Part shown: positions 44,703 through 54,329 of the stretch, in pieces
Numbering within the stretch: the first letter of the stretch is position 1
How the letters are laid out: the number at the start of each line of letters is the position of its first letter
Source: Shewanella gaetbuli
GTDB lineage: Bacteria > Pseudomonadota > Gammaproteobacteria > Enterobacterales > Shewanellaceae
Direction: 5' to 3'
Assembly (NCBI RefSeq): GCF_023284065.1
Contig: NZ_JAKIKP010000005.1
Location: 124,001-188,000 of the forward strand
DNA: 64,000 nt
Made by a program: the position numbers and the translations under genes
Notes under the pieces: model-generated
Told to the model about the DNA's origin: nothing
What the model saw: the letters and a program-made list of their open reading frames with translations, nothing else
Database searches by the model: none

Positions 44703-47700
44703 ATGTTAGCTAAAATTATTAGCGCATCGATTAAGCAGCGCGTCATGGTGTTAATGCTTACAGCAGTGATAGCCCTTATCGGTTATCAAGCAATGCGTAT
44801 GACACCACTGGATGCCTTGCCTGATTTATCAGATGTGCAAGTTATTGTAAAAACATCCTATCCGGGGCAAGCCCCACAGTTAGTTGAAGACCAAATTACC
44901 TACCCGTTATCCAGCGCTATGCTGGCCGTACCGGGTGCAAAAACCGTGCGTGGATTCTCTATGTTTGGAGACTCATACGTGTACATTATTTTTGAAGACG
45001 GTACCGATATTTACTGGGCAAGGTCACGGGTATTAGAGTACCTGTCTCAAGCACAAAACATGCTCCCAGCGGGGGTTACGCCAACACTGGGGCCTGATGC
45101 CTCTGGTGTAGGGTGGGTGTTTCAATATGCCTTGGTTGATCGAAAAGGTCAGCATGATTTAGCTCAGCTTAGGTCATTACAAGACTGGTTTTTAAAGCTT
45201 GAATTACAAAGTGTTGCCGGTGTGTCAGAAATTGCCACTATTGGCGGTATGGAGCAGTCCTATCAAATCATTGTCGACCCGCACAAACTGGCGTTGTATC
45301 AAATTGATTTAATGACGGTGAAAAATGCCTTAGATAATTCCAATAGCTCTATGGGCGGCTCGGTGATTGAAATGGCCGAAGCAGAGTACATGATCACCTC
45401 CAGTGGTTATCGTCAAACTTTAGCAGACTTTGAAGAAATTCCACTGGGTATCGTGTCAGATTCAGGCACGCCAGTATTGATGAAAGATGTGGCGCAACTG
45501 CGCACCGGCCCGAGTGCACGCCGCGGCATTGCCGAGCTAGACGGCCAAGGTGAAGTGGTTGGTGGTATTGTGGTGATGCGCTATGGCGAAAATGCCCTAG
45601 TCACCATCAACAATGTTAAACAAAAGCTGGCAGAGATAGAAAACGGCCTACCTGACGGGGTGGAGTTAGTGATCACCTATGATCGCTCTGAGCTGATTTT
45701 AAACTCGGTAGATAATTTAAAGAATAAAGTATTAGAAGAAATGATAGTGGTAGGCATTATCTGCCTAATATTTCTATTACATGCGCGCTCGACCTTAGTG
45801 GCCATTATCTCATTGCCTATTTCAATTCTGATCAGCTTTATAGTGATGAACTTGATTGGAGTCAACGCCAATATTATGAGCCTAGGGGGGATTGCTATTG
45901 CCATTGGTGCTGTCGTCGATGCCGCCATTGTGATGGTAGAAAACGTCCATAAACACTTAGAGCATTACCGCGACGAACATAATGGTCAGCAACCGTCTAA
46001 CGATAGACATTGGCAAATTGTACGTGAAGCGTCGGTTGAAGTGGGCCCTGCATTATTTTTTAGCTTACTAATTATTACCTTAAGCTTTATTCCAGTGTTT
46101 GCGCTTGAAGCTCAAGAGGGGCGGTTATTTCACCCATTAGCCTTTACTAAAACCTTTGCAATGGCTGCTTCAGCTTTGTTGGCAATTACATTGATCCCCG
46201 TGTTAATGGGCTACTTTGTTAAAGGGAAAATCCCCAGCGAAAAGTCTAATCCTATTAGTCGGTTATTAATTGCGTTATACGAGCCACTACTGCGTTGGGT
46301 ATTACGCTTTCCTAAGGTGACTATCTTACTTGCCATGCTGGCATTAGGGAGTGCAGCGTACCCCATGACCAAAATGGGCAGTGAGTTTATGCCTTCGCTT
46401 GAAGAGGGTGACTTGCTGTATATGCCGACCACATTACCCAGTGTCAGCTCGGGTAAAGCGGCAGAAATACTTCAGCAAACAGACCGTTTGATTAAAACGG
46501 TCCCTGAGGTTAAACGGGTTTTTGGTAAGGTTGGTCGTGCCATGACCGCCACCGACCCTGCGCCGCTAACCATGCTAGAAACCACTATTATGCTTAACCC
46601 GCGTGATACTTGGCGTGAAGGTATGACGCTAGAGGGGATAATTGATGAGCTGCAAAAAACCGTTAAAGTACCGGGTATGACCAATGCTTGGGTGCAACCC
46701 ATTAAAACGCGTATTGATATGTTATCAACCGGAGTACGCACGCCTGTAGGGATAAAAATATCTGGCGCAGATATTAATGAGTTACAGCGTATCGGCACAG
46801 AAATAGAAGCGGTGGTGAGCAAATTGCCTGGTACACTATCGGCATTTGCTCAACGTACTAGCGGTGGGCGTTATATTGATATTGAGCCTAATCTTAAAAA
46901 TGCCGCCCGCTATGGTATGACTCTAAAAGACATTCAAGATGTGGTAAAAATTGCCATTGGTGGCATGCAAGTAGGGCAGTCTATTCAAGGACAAGAACGC
47001 TATCCGATTAATATTCGCTACCCTCGTGAGTTACGTGACAACATTGAAAAGCTTAAAGACTTACCCGTATTAACCAAAACCGGTAAATACTTACCTTTAG
47101 GCAATTTAGCCTCTATTACTATTAGTGATGGTGCGCCAATGTTGGCCAGTGAAAATGGCCGCTTAATCAGCTGGGTGTTTGTCGATTTAAAAGATATTTC
47201 TATAGGCGAGTATATTGAAACCGCCAAAGCTGCGTTAAATGAACAAGTGTCTTTGCCGTCGCGTTACAGCTATAGCTTTGCAGGGCAATATGAATATATG
47301 CAGCGAGTGGATGCCAAAATGAAGCTGGTAGTGCCATTAATGATAGCGGTGATTTTTATGCTATTAATGATGACTTTTGGCTCAGTTATTCAAGCATCGG
47401 TAATTATGCTCAGTTTACCTTTTTCACTGGTGGGCAGTGCGTGGTTGCTGTACTTGCTTGATTTTAACTTTTCCGTTGCGGTGTCGGTGGGCATGATCGC
47501 TTTAGCGGGTGTTGCTGCTGAGTTTGGCGTGGTAATGCAGGTTTATTTGAATAACAGCATTAAAGCGCGTCAAAAAGCAGGTGAATATCAACAAAAGTCA
47601 GATTTAGTTGAAGCACTGATTCATGGTGCGGTTATGCGAATTCGCCCTAAAGCCATGACGGTAGCGACTATTTTCTTTGGCTTACTACCTATTATGTGGG

Positions 47701-47840
47701 GCGGTGGAACCGGTAACGAGGTGATGCAAAAAATTGCTGCGCCTATGGTAGGGGGAATGGTAACCGCTCCCTTGTTGTCGCTATTTGTTATTCCGGCAAT
47801 CTATTTGCTGATATATGGTCGAAAATTAGCAAAAAAATAA
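44703..47840 (+). CDS. cusA: CusA-type heavy-metal efflux RND pump
   Basis: A 1045-residue inner-membrane RND transporter that exports Cu+ or Ag+ with proton motive force. Twelve helices and two large periplasmic loops are as expected in length. Methionine relay residues known in E. coli CusA are kept: LYMPTTLP, RIDMLSTG and AARYGMT. The proton-relay region GAVVDAAIVMVENVHKH is intact. GGAGG precedes the ATG. A terminator follows; there is no cusC or cusF here, so an outer-membrane channel must come from elsewhere. Confidence 0.95.
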   Translation: MLAKIISASIKQRVMVLMLTAVIALIGYQAMRMTPLDALPDLSDVQVIVKTSYPGQAPQLVEDQITYPLSSAMLAVPGAKTVRGFSMFGDSYVYIIFEDGTDIYWARSRVLEYLSQAQNMLPAGVTPTLGPDASGVGWVFQYALVDRKGQHDLAQLRSLQDWFLKLELQSVAGVSEIATIGGMEQSYQIIVDPHKLALYQIDLMTVKNALDNSNSSMGGSVIEMAEAEYMITSSGYRQTLADFEEIPLGIVSDSGTPVLMKDVAQLRTGPSARRGIAELDGQGEVVGGIVVMRYGENALVTINNVKQKLAEIENGLPDGVELVITYDRSELILNSVDNLKNKVLEEMIVVGIICLIFLLHARSTLVAIISLPISILISFIVMNLIGVNANIMSLGGIAIAIGAVVDAAIVMVENVHKHLEHYRDEHNGQQPSNDRHWQIVREASVEVGPALFFSLLIITLSFIPVFALEAQEGRLFHPLAFTKTFAMAASALLAITLIPVLMGYFVKGKIPSEKSNPISRLLIALYEPLLRWVLRFPKVTILLAMLALGSAAYPMTKMGSEFMPSLEEGDLLYMPTTLPSVSSGKAAEILQQTDRLIKTVPEVKRVFGKVGRAMTATDPAPLTMLETTIMLNPRDTWREGMTLEGIIDELQKTVKVPGMTNAWVQPIKTRIDMLSTGVRTPVGIKISGADINELQRIGTEIEAVVSKLPGTLSAFAQRTSGGRYIDIEPNLKNAARYGMTLKDIQDVVKIAIGGMQVGQSIQGQERYPINIRYPRELRDNIEKLKDLPVLTKTGKYLPLGNLASITISDGAPMLASENGRLISWVFVDLKDISIGEYIETAKAALNEQVSLPSRYSYSFAGQYEYMQRVDAKMKLVVPLMIAVIFMLLMMTFGSVIQASVIMLSLPFSLVGSAWLLYLLDFNFSVAVSVGMIALAGVAAEFGVVMQVYLNNSIKARQKAGEYQQKSDLVEALIHGAVMRIRPKAMTVATIFFGLLPIMWGGGTGNEVMQKIAAPMVGGMVTAPLLSLFVIPAIYLLIYGRKLAKK

Positions 47841-47880
47841 CACATTAAAGCGATTAGCTTTGGTGTTTGCGATATGCCAC

Positions 47881-47915
47881 AAAGCGTCCTCATTAGAGGG
47901 CGCTTTATTTTTCTT
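47881..47915 (+). terminator. Rho-independent terminator after cusA
   Basis: AAAGCGTCCTC (47881-47891) pairs with GAGGGCGCTTT (47896-47906) with one wobble, followed by ATTTTTCTT. Confidence 0.75.
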
Positions 47916-48110
47916 AATGGCTTCGTTTCCTCAAGTAAATATTTTGCGTTACTCATAACCCTCTATTACTACACCTAACGAGGTGATGCTTATTTATAAG
48001 CTTTCACCTTTTGCTCGCATTAAACATGATTTGAAACTATTAAGCAGATGATTTTCGCTGGTTAATTTGTCAAACTGTTGCCCGAAATAAGAACGACAAC
48101 AAGGATTGCC

Positions 48111-50564
48111 ATGAAAACTCTTACTCTGGTTTGCACCAGTTTAGCGTTAGCACTATCAGGATTCAGCTATGCTGGTGAAATAGATAAAAGCCATATACAA
48201 CGCCTAGGACCAGTCACCTCTACCACTAGCCAGCCTTTATCTAAAGGGGCGCATGCAGACGCCCTGCGTGCCAATTTAGTCACGCAATTAACCCAGCAAG
48301 AAAGCGTCAATATTTTTGGTGAAAAATATCGCTGGACTGAAGCTAACAGCACCTCAGATAAATCAGGTTGGGTGGCATATCAAGTTCCCATATCAACGCA
48401 ACGATTTACCCAAGGTAAATTAAACGTTAGTGGTTTAGAAAACCCACAAGTTTACCTAAATGGTCAGTTAGTTAAATCCGCAAATGAAGTGACATTAACC
48501 CTAGCAAATGGCGACCATAACATTATGGTACTTGCTGACGGATACCAGAGTGATGCAGAGTTTGCTATAGCTTGGCAAGGTGAGTCAGAGGTAGATCAAT
48601 TAAGTTATACCTCACAAGACACTCAACGAGTATCAGCACAACAGCTATATGATTCAAAAGTGATCAGTGCATTAAGCTTGTCGCCAAATGGTGATTACTT
48701 ATTGCAATCGACAACAGAATATCGCCCAGAAACGGGTGATAAAGCCATTAAAGTCACCGAGCTAATTGAGTTAGACGATAATCAAGTGATTTATCGCTGG
48801 CAAGATAACCGCCCAGCCAGTGCGGTTTGGTCAGATGATAGCGATACATTAGCATTTGTAGCCAACAAACAAATTCAATTACTGGATGTAGAAAGCCTAG
48901 CTATTAAGGTTGCTGCCACTAATCTAGAAAATGTGTCAGGCCTACAATGGCATAACAACAGTTTATTATTTAGTTGGCAAAAACCCTTTAAGGCCGATGA
49001 AAAAGCGACTTCTAAACGTTTCCAAGCGTTAGAAGACCGTTGGAGTTACTGGCGTAATAACAGCCAAATTTATCAACTTGATATTGCCTCTGGTGTGATT
49101 CGACAGCTCACAGACAATAAAATCTCAAGCAATTTTGCTGACAATAATAGCAAAAATAATACCTTACTGTTTACACGCCACCCAGTTGACTATGCTCAAC
49201 CAGCACATGGCTTAACTCAGTTATTTGAGCTGAATATCAACACCCTAACTGAAACCTTAATGGGTGAGTTCAGAACCTTCAGTGGGGTAAAGTATGCTGA
49301 TGACGGCATGTATATTGTTGCAGGGCCTCGTTTTATGGATGGCTTAGGCATGCAAAACCCTGACATTGAAGTTAACGATTACGATGGCCAGCTATATTGG
49401 CGTGACAATAAGGGCAATATCAGCGCATTAAGTAAAGATTTTGACCCTTCAATTGGTAGCATTACTAAGCTTGATAACGATGATTTAATTGTCAAGGTTA
49501 CAGAAGGTGACCGTGCACCAGTGTATCTATTTGATAAAAGTAAAAAACGCTTTAAAAAGCTTGATACTAATATGGATATGACTACTCATATTGGCGCTGC
49601 AACGGCTAAATCTAACCCTATGTTAGTGTTTGCTGGCACCTCAGCAACTGTGCCGCAAAAAGCCTATAAAATGAAGTTAAACGGTAGCCCAAAAGTTATT
49701 TTTGATAGCCAAAAGCAAAGCTATGCCAATACCCGTTTAGGCAAAATTGAAGACTTTGACTTTACCAACAAGCATGGTCATAACATTGATGGTAGGGTGT
49801 ATTTACCAGCCGATTTTGATGCCACTAAAAAGTACCCCGCACTCGTATATTATTATGGTGGTACTTCACCTGTAGGACGTCATTTCACGGGGCGTTGGCC
49901 ATTTAACCTATGGGCTGCACAAGGCTATGTGGTGTATGTACTTCAACCCAATGGTGCAACTGGTTACGGGCAAGCATTTAGTGGTCGCCATGTAAATGCA
50001 TGGGGTAAATACAGTGCTGAAGATATTATTGAAGGTACCCAAGCATTTTTAAAACAGTATGACTTTGTTGACCCTAAACGTGTGGGTAATATGGGGGCAT
50101 CATATGGTGGTTTTATGACCATGTACTTGGCGACTCAAACCGATATTTTTGCCGCTTCAATGTCCCATGCTGGGATCAGTAATTTGTCTTCTTATTGGGG
50201 ACATGGCTGGTGGGGTTATGGTTACTCTGGTGTGGCAAGTCGTGGCAGTTTCCCATGGAATAACCCAGAACTTTATGTCGACCAAAGCCCGTTATATCAA
50301 GCTGACAAAATCACAACGCCATTATTACTGATTCATGGCAATGCTGACACGAATGTTCCAGTAGGTGAAAGCCATTATATGTACACGGCATTGAAGTTGT
50401 TAGATAAAGAGGTCGAGCTGGTAGAGTTTAACGACCAAGACCACCATATTAATGGCCACAATGCGCGTTTTGACTGGTGGGACACCACCATTGCATGGTT
50501 CGATTTACATTTAAAAGACCAACCACAGTGGTGGAATAGCCTTTACCCTGAAACCAAAAAATAA
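48111..50564 (+). CDS. S9 family prolyl oligopeptidase-like serine peptidase, exported
   Basis: An 817-residue exported peptidase with a signal peptide ending near SYAGE. A beta-propeller-like region covers about residues 190-530. The hydrolase domain has Ser664 in GASYGGFMT, Asp746 in GNADTNVPV and His778 in DHHINGH. The family includes dipeptidyl and prolyl peptidases; substrate not determined. ATG 48111 has AAGGA upstream; an upstream in-frame start would precede the signal peptide. It is a distant relative of the S9 lipoprotein at 719. A terminator follows. Confidence 0.88.
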   Translation: MKTLTLVCTSLALALSGFSYAGEIDKSHIQRLGPVTSTTSQPLSKGAHADALRANLVTQLTQQESVNIFGEKYRWTEANSTSDKSGWVAYQVPISTQRFTQGKLNVSGLENPQVYLNGQLVKSANEVTLTLANGDHNIMVLADGYQSDAEFAIAWQGESEVDQLSYTSQDTQRVSAQQLYDSKVISALSLSPNGDYLLQSTTEYRPETGDKAIKVTELIELDDNQVIYRWQDNRPASAVWSDDSDTLAFVANKQIQLLDVESLAIKVAATNLENVSGLQWHNNSLLFSWQKPFKADEKATSKRFQALEDRWSYWRNNSQIYQLDIASGVIRQLTDNKISSNFADNNSKNNTLLFTRHPVDYAQPAHGLTQLFELNINTLTETLMGEFRTFSGVKYADDGMYIVAGPRFMDGLGMQNPDIEVNDYDGQLYWRDNKGNISALSKDFDPSIGSITKLDNDDLIVKVTEGDRAPVYLFDKSKKRFKKLDTNMDMTTHIGAATAKSNPMLVFAGTSATVPQKAYKMKLNGSPKVIFDSQKQSYANTRLGKIEDFDFTNKHGHNIDGRVYLPADFDATKKYPALVYYYGGTSPVGRHFTGRWPFNLWAAQGYVVYVLQPNGATGYGQAFSGRHVNAWGKYSAEDIIEGTQAFLKQYDFVDPKRVGNMGASYGGFMTMYLATQTDIFAASMSHAGISNLSSYWGHGWWGYGYSGVASRGSFPWNNPELYVDQSPLYQADKITTPLLLIHGNADTNVPVGESHYMYTALKLLDKEVELVEFNDQDHHINGHNARFDWWDTTIAWFDLHLKDQPQWWNSLYPETKK

Positions 50565-50592
50565 ACCGAGTTAGTCAGCTTAGTTACTCATA

Positions 50593-50622
50593 AAAACAGC
50601 CTCAATAGAGGCTGTTTTTTGT
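50593..50622 (+). terminator. Rho-independent terminator
   Basis: AAAACAGCCTC pairs with GAGGCTGTTTT around AATA, ending in TTTTTT. It closes the S9 peptidase gene. Confidence 0.85.
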
Positions 50623-50686
50623 AACAGAGTTATTTGTTGTATTTTATAAATAAAAGCGACTTTTAACTCACTAGCCTTAACTTACT

Positions 50687-51592
50687 CTAATTTGATGTTT
50701 TAGCCTCAACAATAAACTCGTTGATCACTTCAATTAAAGGCTTTTTGATTTTTGCGACTTGTTTCGAGTGCGGACTCCATAATGCCAAAGGTATTTTTAT
50801 CGCTTGTTGCATTTGTTCGACTTTAAGTTCAGTTAAATGAGTGCTGACGTAATCAGAGTTGACCATCATTCTGGGTAAAAAAGACCAGCCTAAATCTAAC
50901 TGGACAAATTTCATCATTAATGCAAGTTGGTCAATGACTTCATGGTCTGAACAAAAAATTACTTTTTCGCCCATATCATCTTCAATTAACGAGCTTAATA
51001 CAAACTGTTTTGACGCCTGTAATTCTTTAAGTACTTTAGATTTAGGTAGGGTAGCTATATGGCTATTTTTGCTGACAAAGGGGGCAAATGACATATAGTC
51101 TAGAAAGGTAAAGTCAATACTATTCAGTCCTTTGCTATCATGCACATTCACAATGCCAAAGTGAATGCTACCATCTTGTATGCCGGTTTTAATTTGACTT
51201 TTGGTACGAATAAAACAATTTACCCGCATATTGGGAAACTCTTGTTTTAATCGTGTTCTAATCGCGCCTAAAACCTGATGTGGGATAAAGCTACAATAGG
51301 CTAGGTTAATGGATTCTAACTCCCCAAAAGACAAACTTAATGCCACTTTGTCGAACGTCTTAGCTTGCTCTAGAGCTTGCTTTGCATAGTGATATAATAG
51401 TTCGCCTTCTTCGGTTGGTTCAACTGAGCGACCTACTCTTTCAAATAAAATAACCGCTAACTGATCTTCTAGATTATTAATCACTTGACCAATAGTGGTG
51501 CGGTGTTTATCTAATTTCACTGCGGCTTTACTAAACGCTCCTTGTTCATAAACTGTCACAAATGCCAACAATTGCTCGAGACTAAAATTCAT
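50687..51592 (-). CDS. LysR family regulator, AaeR-like by context
   Basis: A 301-residue cytoplasmic regulator. The winged helix is residues 1-60 (LEQLLAFVTVYEQGAFSKAAVKL, then TTIGQVINNLEDQL, then LFERVGRSVEPTEEG), followed by an effector-binding domain. The start is ATG 51592 (MNFSLEQL); an upstream extension of 34 codons is not conserved-looking. It is divergent from the DUF1656-HlyD-FUSC unit, the place AaeR has relative to aaeXAB in E. coli, so it probably activates that unit in response to an aromatic acid. A perfect dyad lies between them. Confidence 0.85.
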   Translation of the reverse strand: MNFSLEQLLAFVTVYEQGAFSKAAVKLDKHRTTIGQVINNLEDQLAVILFERVGRSVEPTEEGELLYHYAKQALEQAKTFDKVALSLSFGELESINLAYCSFIPHQVLGAIRTRLKQEFPNMRVNCFIRTKSQIKTGIQDGSIHFGIVNVHDSKGLNSIDFTFLDYMSFAPFVSKNSHIATLPKSKVLKELQASKQFVLSSLIEDDMGEKVIFCSDHEVIDQLALMMKFVQLDLGWSFLPRMMVNSDYVSTHLTELKVEQMQQAIKIPLALWSPHSKQVAKIKKPLIEVINEFIVEAKTSN

Positions 51593-51672
51593 ATCAATAA
51601 ACCCTTTTATAGCAAAGCGATAGTGCAGATTAATAATTTTTATTATGACATATGCCTGTGGCGTTTTGTAGT

Positions 51673-51695
51673 TTTGATGGGTTATATCCATCAAA
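51673..51695. promoter_or_regulatory. Candidate LysR operator dyad
   Basis: TTTGATGG (51673-51680) and CCATCAAA (51688-51695) form a perfect 8-bp inverted repeat with a 7-base spacer, in the region between the LysR gene and the efflux genes. A second dyad, CTGAAAT (51703-51709) with ATTTCAG (51728-51734), follows. Binding is inferred from position. Confidence 0.55.
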
Positions 51696-51771
51696 CACGA
51701 TTCTGAAATGGCAATATTTCTCGGTATATTTCAGCTAATTCGTAAATTAACTCAATTTAAGAGAGAAAACC

Positions 51772-51984
51772 ATGTTAACCATGCCACATGAAATAGCGAT
51801 AGGCGATCTCTATTTTCCACCACTATTGCTGGTGGTAATTTTCTCATACCTTGTTTCTACCGGTATTATTTTTATTGCTGGAAAGCTTGGTCTATTGCGT
51901 TACGTTGCGGTACCAGTATTAGTTGAATTGAGCTTAGTGGTGCTGATATCCGGCTTAATTAGTCAATTTATTCATTTTGTTTAA
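51772..51984 (+). CDS. DUF1656 small membrane protein (AaeX-like)
   Basis: A 70-residue protein with two helices (about residues 15-37 and 46-66). The opening PHEIAIGDLYFPPLL is typical of DUF1656, the first gene of aaeXAB-type efflux sets. Its exact job is unknown. The HlyD-type gene follows 10 bases after its stop. Confidence 0.85.
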   Translation: MLTMPHEIAIGDLYFPPLLLVVIFSYLVSTGIIFIAGKLGLLRYVAVPVLVELSLVVLISGLISQFIHFV

Positions 51985-51994
51985 GGGAACCACC

Positions 51995-52846
51995 ATGAAA
52001 TATTTTATTACTGCTTTTTTTGTGGTGTGTGCCGTTGCTGTAGGCTATCACCAGTATCAAACTTATCAACAGGCGCCTTGGACTCGTGATGGTCAAGTTC
52101 GCGCGCACATTATTCAAATTACCCCGCGTGTTACGGGGCAAATTGTGGAAATGAATGTAGATGATGATTGCCGAGTTGAGCAAGGTGATGTGTTATTTCA
52201 AATTGACTCAAAACCTTATGAAGCCGATTTGAAAAAAGCTCAAGCGGGAGAGCGTCAAGCTGCAGCAATGGTTGAGAAAGCTAAAAATGAATATAAGCGT
52301 CAGTCTAATTTAGAAAGAGCGACACCTGGTGCAGTGCCTGAACTAACCTTAAACAACTTAGCTAATGCCGTGGATATGGCTAAAGCCGATTTAGCATTGG
52401 CGCAGGCACAAGTTGATACGGCTGAAATGAACTTGTCTTACACCACCGTTATAGCACCAACAAGTGGCTTTATTACTAACTTAAACTACCGTATTGGTTC
52501 ACAGGTTGTGGCAAACGCACCTGTTGTGGCATTAATTGATGAAAGTAGCTTTTGGATTGAAGGTTTTTTCAAAGAAACTGATTTAAACGGTGTTGATGTA
52601 GATGATGAAGTGACTGTTCAATTGATGAAAGCAGATCAGCCGTTATCAGGCACTGTAACTAGCATTGGTTTTGGTATTTCAAAAAGTGATGGCAGCACAG
52701 GTAACGCTTTATTACCTAATGTAAACCCAAGTTTTGAGTGGATTCGTTTGGCGCAGCGTATACCGGTAAAAGTGAAATTAGACAATGTGCCGGCAGGTTT
52801 GCAGTTACGTGTAGGCATGACAGCATCTGTGCAAGTATTCAAATAA
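51995..52846 (+). CDS. HlyD/MFP-type efflux adaptor (AaeA-like)
   Basis: A 283-residue adaptor with an N-terminal helix and a lipoyl/barrel-sandwich fold: APWTRDGQVRAHIIQITPRVTGQIVEM, coiled-coil hairpin (about residues 80-140), then SYTTVIAPTSGFI and WIEGFFKETDL. It bridges the membrane for aromatic acid efflux with the FUSC partner. ATG 51995 has AAGGGA upstream. Confidence 0.88.
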   Translation: MKYFITAFFVVCAVAVGYHQYQTYQQAPWTRDGQVRAHIIQITPRVTGQIVEMNVDDDCRVEQGDVLFQIDSKPYEADLKKAQAGERQAAAMVEKAKNEYKRQSNLERATPGAVPELTLNNLANAVDMAKADLALAQAQVDTAEMNLSYTTVIAPTSGFITNLNYRIGSQVVANAPVVALIDESSFWIEGFFKETDLNGVDVDDEVTVQLMKADQPLSGTVTSIGFGISKSDGSTGNALLPNVNPSFEWIRLAQRIPVKVKLDNVPAGLQLRVGMTASVQVFK

Positions 52847-52889
52847 ATACAGGGTTATAGATAACACCTATTCAGCCTGAGGCGACACT

Positions 52890-54305
52890 ATGTTTGATTA
52901 CAAGCTAAAAAATGCCATTAAAGTGGCCATTACAGTCAGTATTTCATTGTTCTTGGCGTTATGGTTTCAATGGGATAAACCCTATTGGGCAGCCATTACC
53001 GCCATCGTATTGTGCGCTAACGGGGTTTATGGTCAAGCATTAAGGCAAGGGCGAAATCGCGTGTTAGGTACTCTTGGCGGTGTAGCTTATGCGTTGTTTT
53101 TGGTGAGCTTTTTTTCACAATCAATGACCTTGTTTATCTTGTTTTTACTGCTGTTTTTGTCAGTGTGTGTTTATTTTGCAAGTGATACAGAATATGGGTA
53201 TGCCTTTAATATCGCGGCGGTAGTGTGCGCCATTGTGTCAGCTATCGGTGGTTTTGATGGCGAAACAACCTTTCATTTATTAACCATGCGCATTCAAGAA
53301 ACTGCGCTAGGTGTGGTGGTGTATTCGGTTGTGTTTGGACTTGTTTGGCCGGTCACGACTGAGCAAGCATTTTTTGAGGTGGTTGATAATACTTTTGAGG
53401 CTTTTGAAACCTCCATTAGTAAGGTTTTTAAAGCGCTAGAAAACAACAACCCTTATAGTATTGAGTGGAATACGTTAAACCAACGTGCCGCTATTACGCA
53501 GATGAACGACTTATTGGCAATGCCTCATTCGGGCAGTGCAAACTTGCAGCATCAGGCAAAATATTGGCAATTAGTTGTTAGTAGCTTTACTTTATTGCAG
53601 CAGCAAGTGGATGAGCTTAAGCAAAAACTACAAGCGGATTCAGCAAGTGATGAGCAAGGTATTAATTATCATCAAGATATTTCCCCAATATTAGAGACTT
53701 TAGCGGCGTTAAAAATGGCAATTAACGCGCCGAAACAGGAACAAGCTGCAAGCAAAGCAAAGTTATTGCTACTGTGTGAGTCAATAAAGCCTGAGCCAAT
53801 AGTCGAGCGCAGCACAATTCGTAATATGAAGTTTAAGCGTGTTTTTCGTATGTTAGCAATAATTTCAACTTGTTTTGCTATGTGGATTTACTTACCCATT
53901 CCTAGCCATGGCATGTTCCCAATGCTAGCGACTATTTTTGCCTGTGTATTGGTGAACTTGCCTGACAACATGGCAAAACATGGGCTATGGGGCGTGATGA
54001 TATGGGGACCAATATTTATTGCGCAATATACATTAATCATGCCTCACTTTACCGAGCTATGGCAGCTATTGAGCTTATATGCGGTAAATATTGTGATTAT
54101 TTGGACTTTATTTAGTAATGCTCGAATGGGGATTCAACGGATTTTAGGGGGTAACTTAATGATGGTATTAACCATGAATGCCCTAAAACCTGCCCCTGTT
54201 TTTGATGTGTCATTGTCGCTGAATATGCTGGCTTGGGTGATAGTTTGTATTGGTGTGGTGCAAATTTACACTCAATTTTTCAATCAGGTGTTTGCAGAAA
54301 AATAA
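52890..54305 (+). CDS. FUSC family efflux permease (AaeB-like)
   Basis: A 471-residue inner-membrane protein with two sets of helices separated by a cytoplasmic loop rich in charged residues (about residues 160-310). FUSC features: KPYWAAITAIVLCANGVYGQALRQGRNRVLGTLGG. It is shorter than E. coli AaeB (about 655). With DUF1656 and HlyD genes it forms a likely p-hydroxybenzoate-type efflux system. Its stop is 2 bases before the left inverted repeat of the next gene. Confidence 0.85.
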   Translation: MFDYKLKNAIKVAITVSISLFLALWFQWDKPYWAAITAIVLCANGVYGQALRQGRNRVLGTLGGVAYALFLVSFFSQSMTLFILFLLLFLSVCVYFASDTEYGYAFNIAAVVCAIVSAIGGFDGETTFHLLTMRIQETALGVVVYSVVFGLVWPVTTEQAFFEVVDNTFEAFETSISKVFKALENNNPYSIEWNTLNQRAAITQMNDLLAMPHSGSANLQHQAKYWQLVVSSFTLLQQQVDELKQKLQADSASDEQGINYHQDISPILETLAALKMAINAPKQEQAASKAKLLLLCESIKPEPIVERSTIRNMKFKRVFRMLAIISTCFAMWIYLPIPSHGMFPMLATIFACVLVNLPDNMAKHGLWGVMIWGPIFIAQYTLIMPHFTELWQLLSLYAVNIVIIWTLFSNARMGIQRILGGNLMMVLTMNALKPAPVFDVSLSLNMLAWVIVCIGVVQIYTQFFNQVFAEK

Positions 54306-54307
54306 AT

Positions 54308-54329
54308 AATGGGGTCAGAGTTAATTTTT
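54308..54329 (+). repeat. Left copy of a 22-bp inverted repeat flanking the TolB/TPR gene
   Basis: The core GGGGTCAGAGTTAATTTTT is repeated exactly, in reverse complement, at 56592-56613. The copy overlaps the last codons and stop of the TPR gene. I recall TCTGACCCC-type motifs near the ends of REP/IS200-like elements in this group of bacteria, but no transposase is present. Confidence 0.9.
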
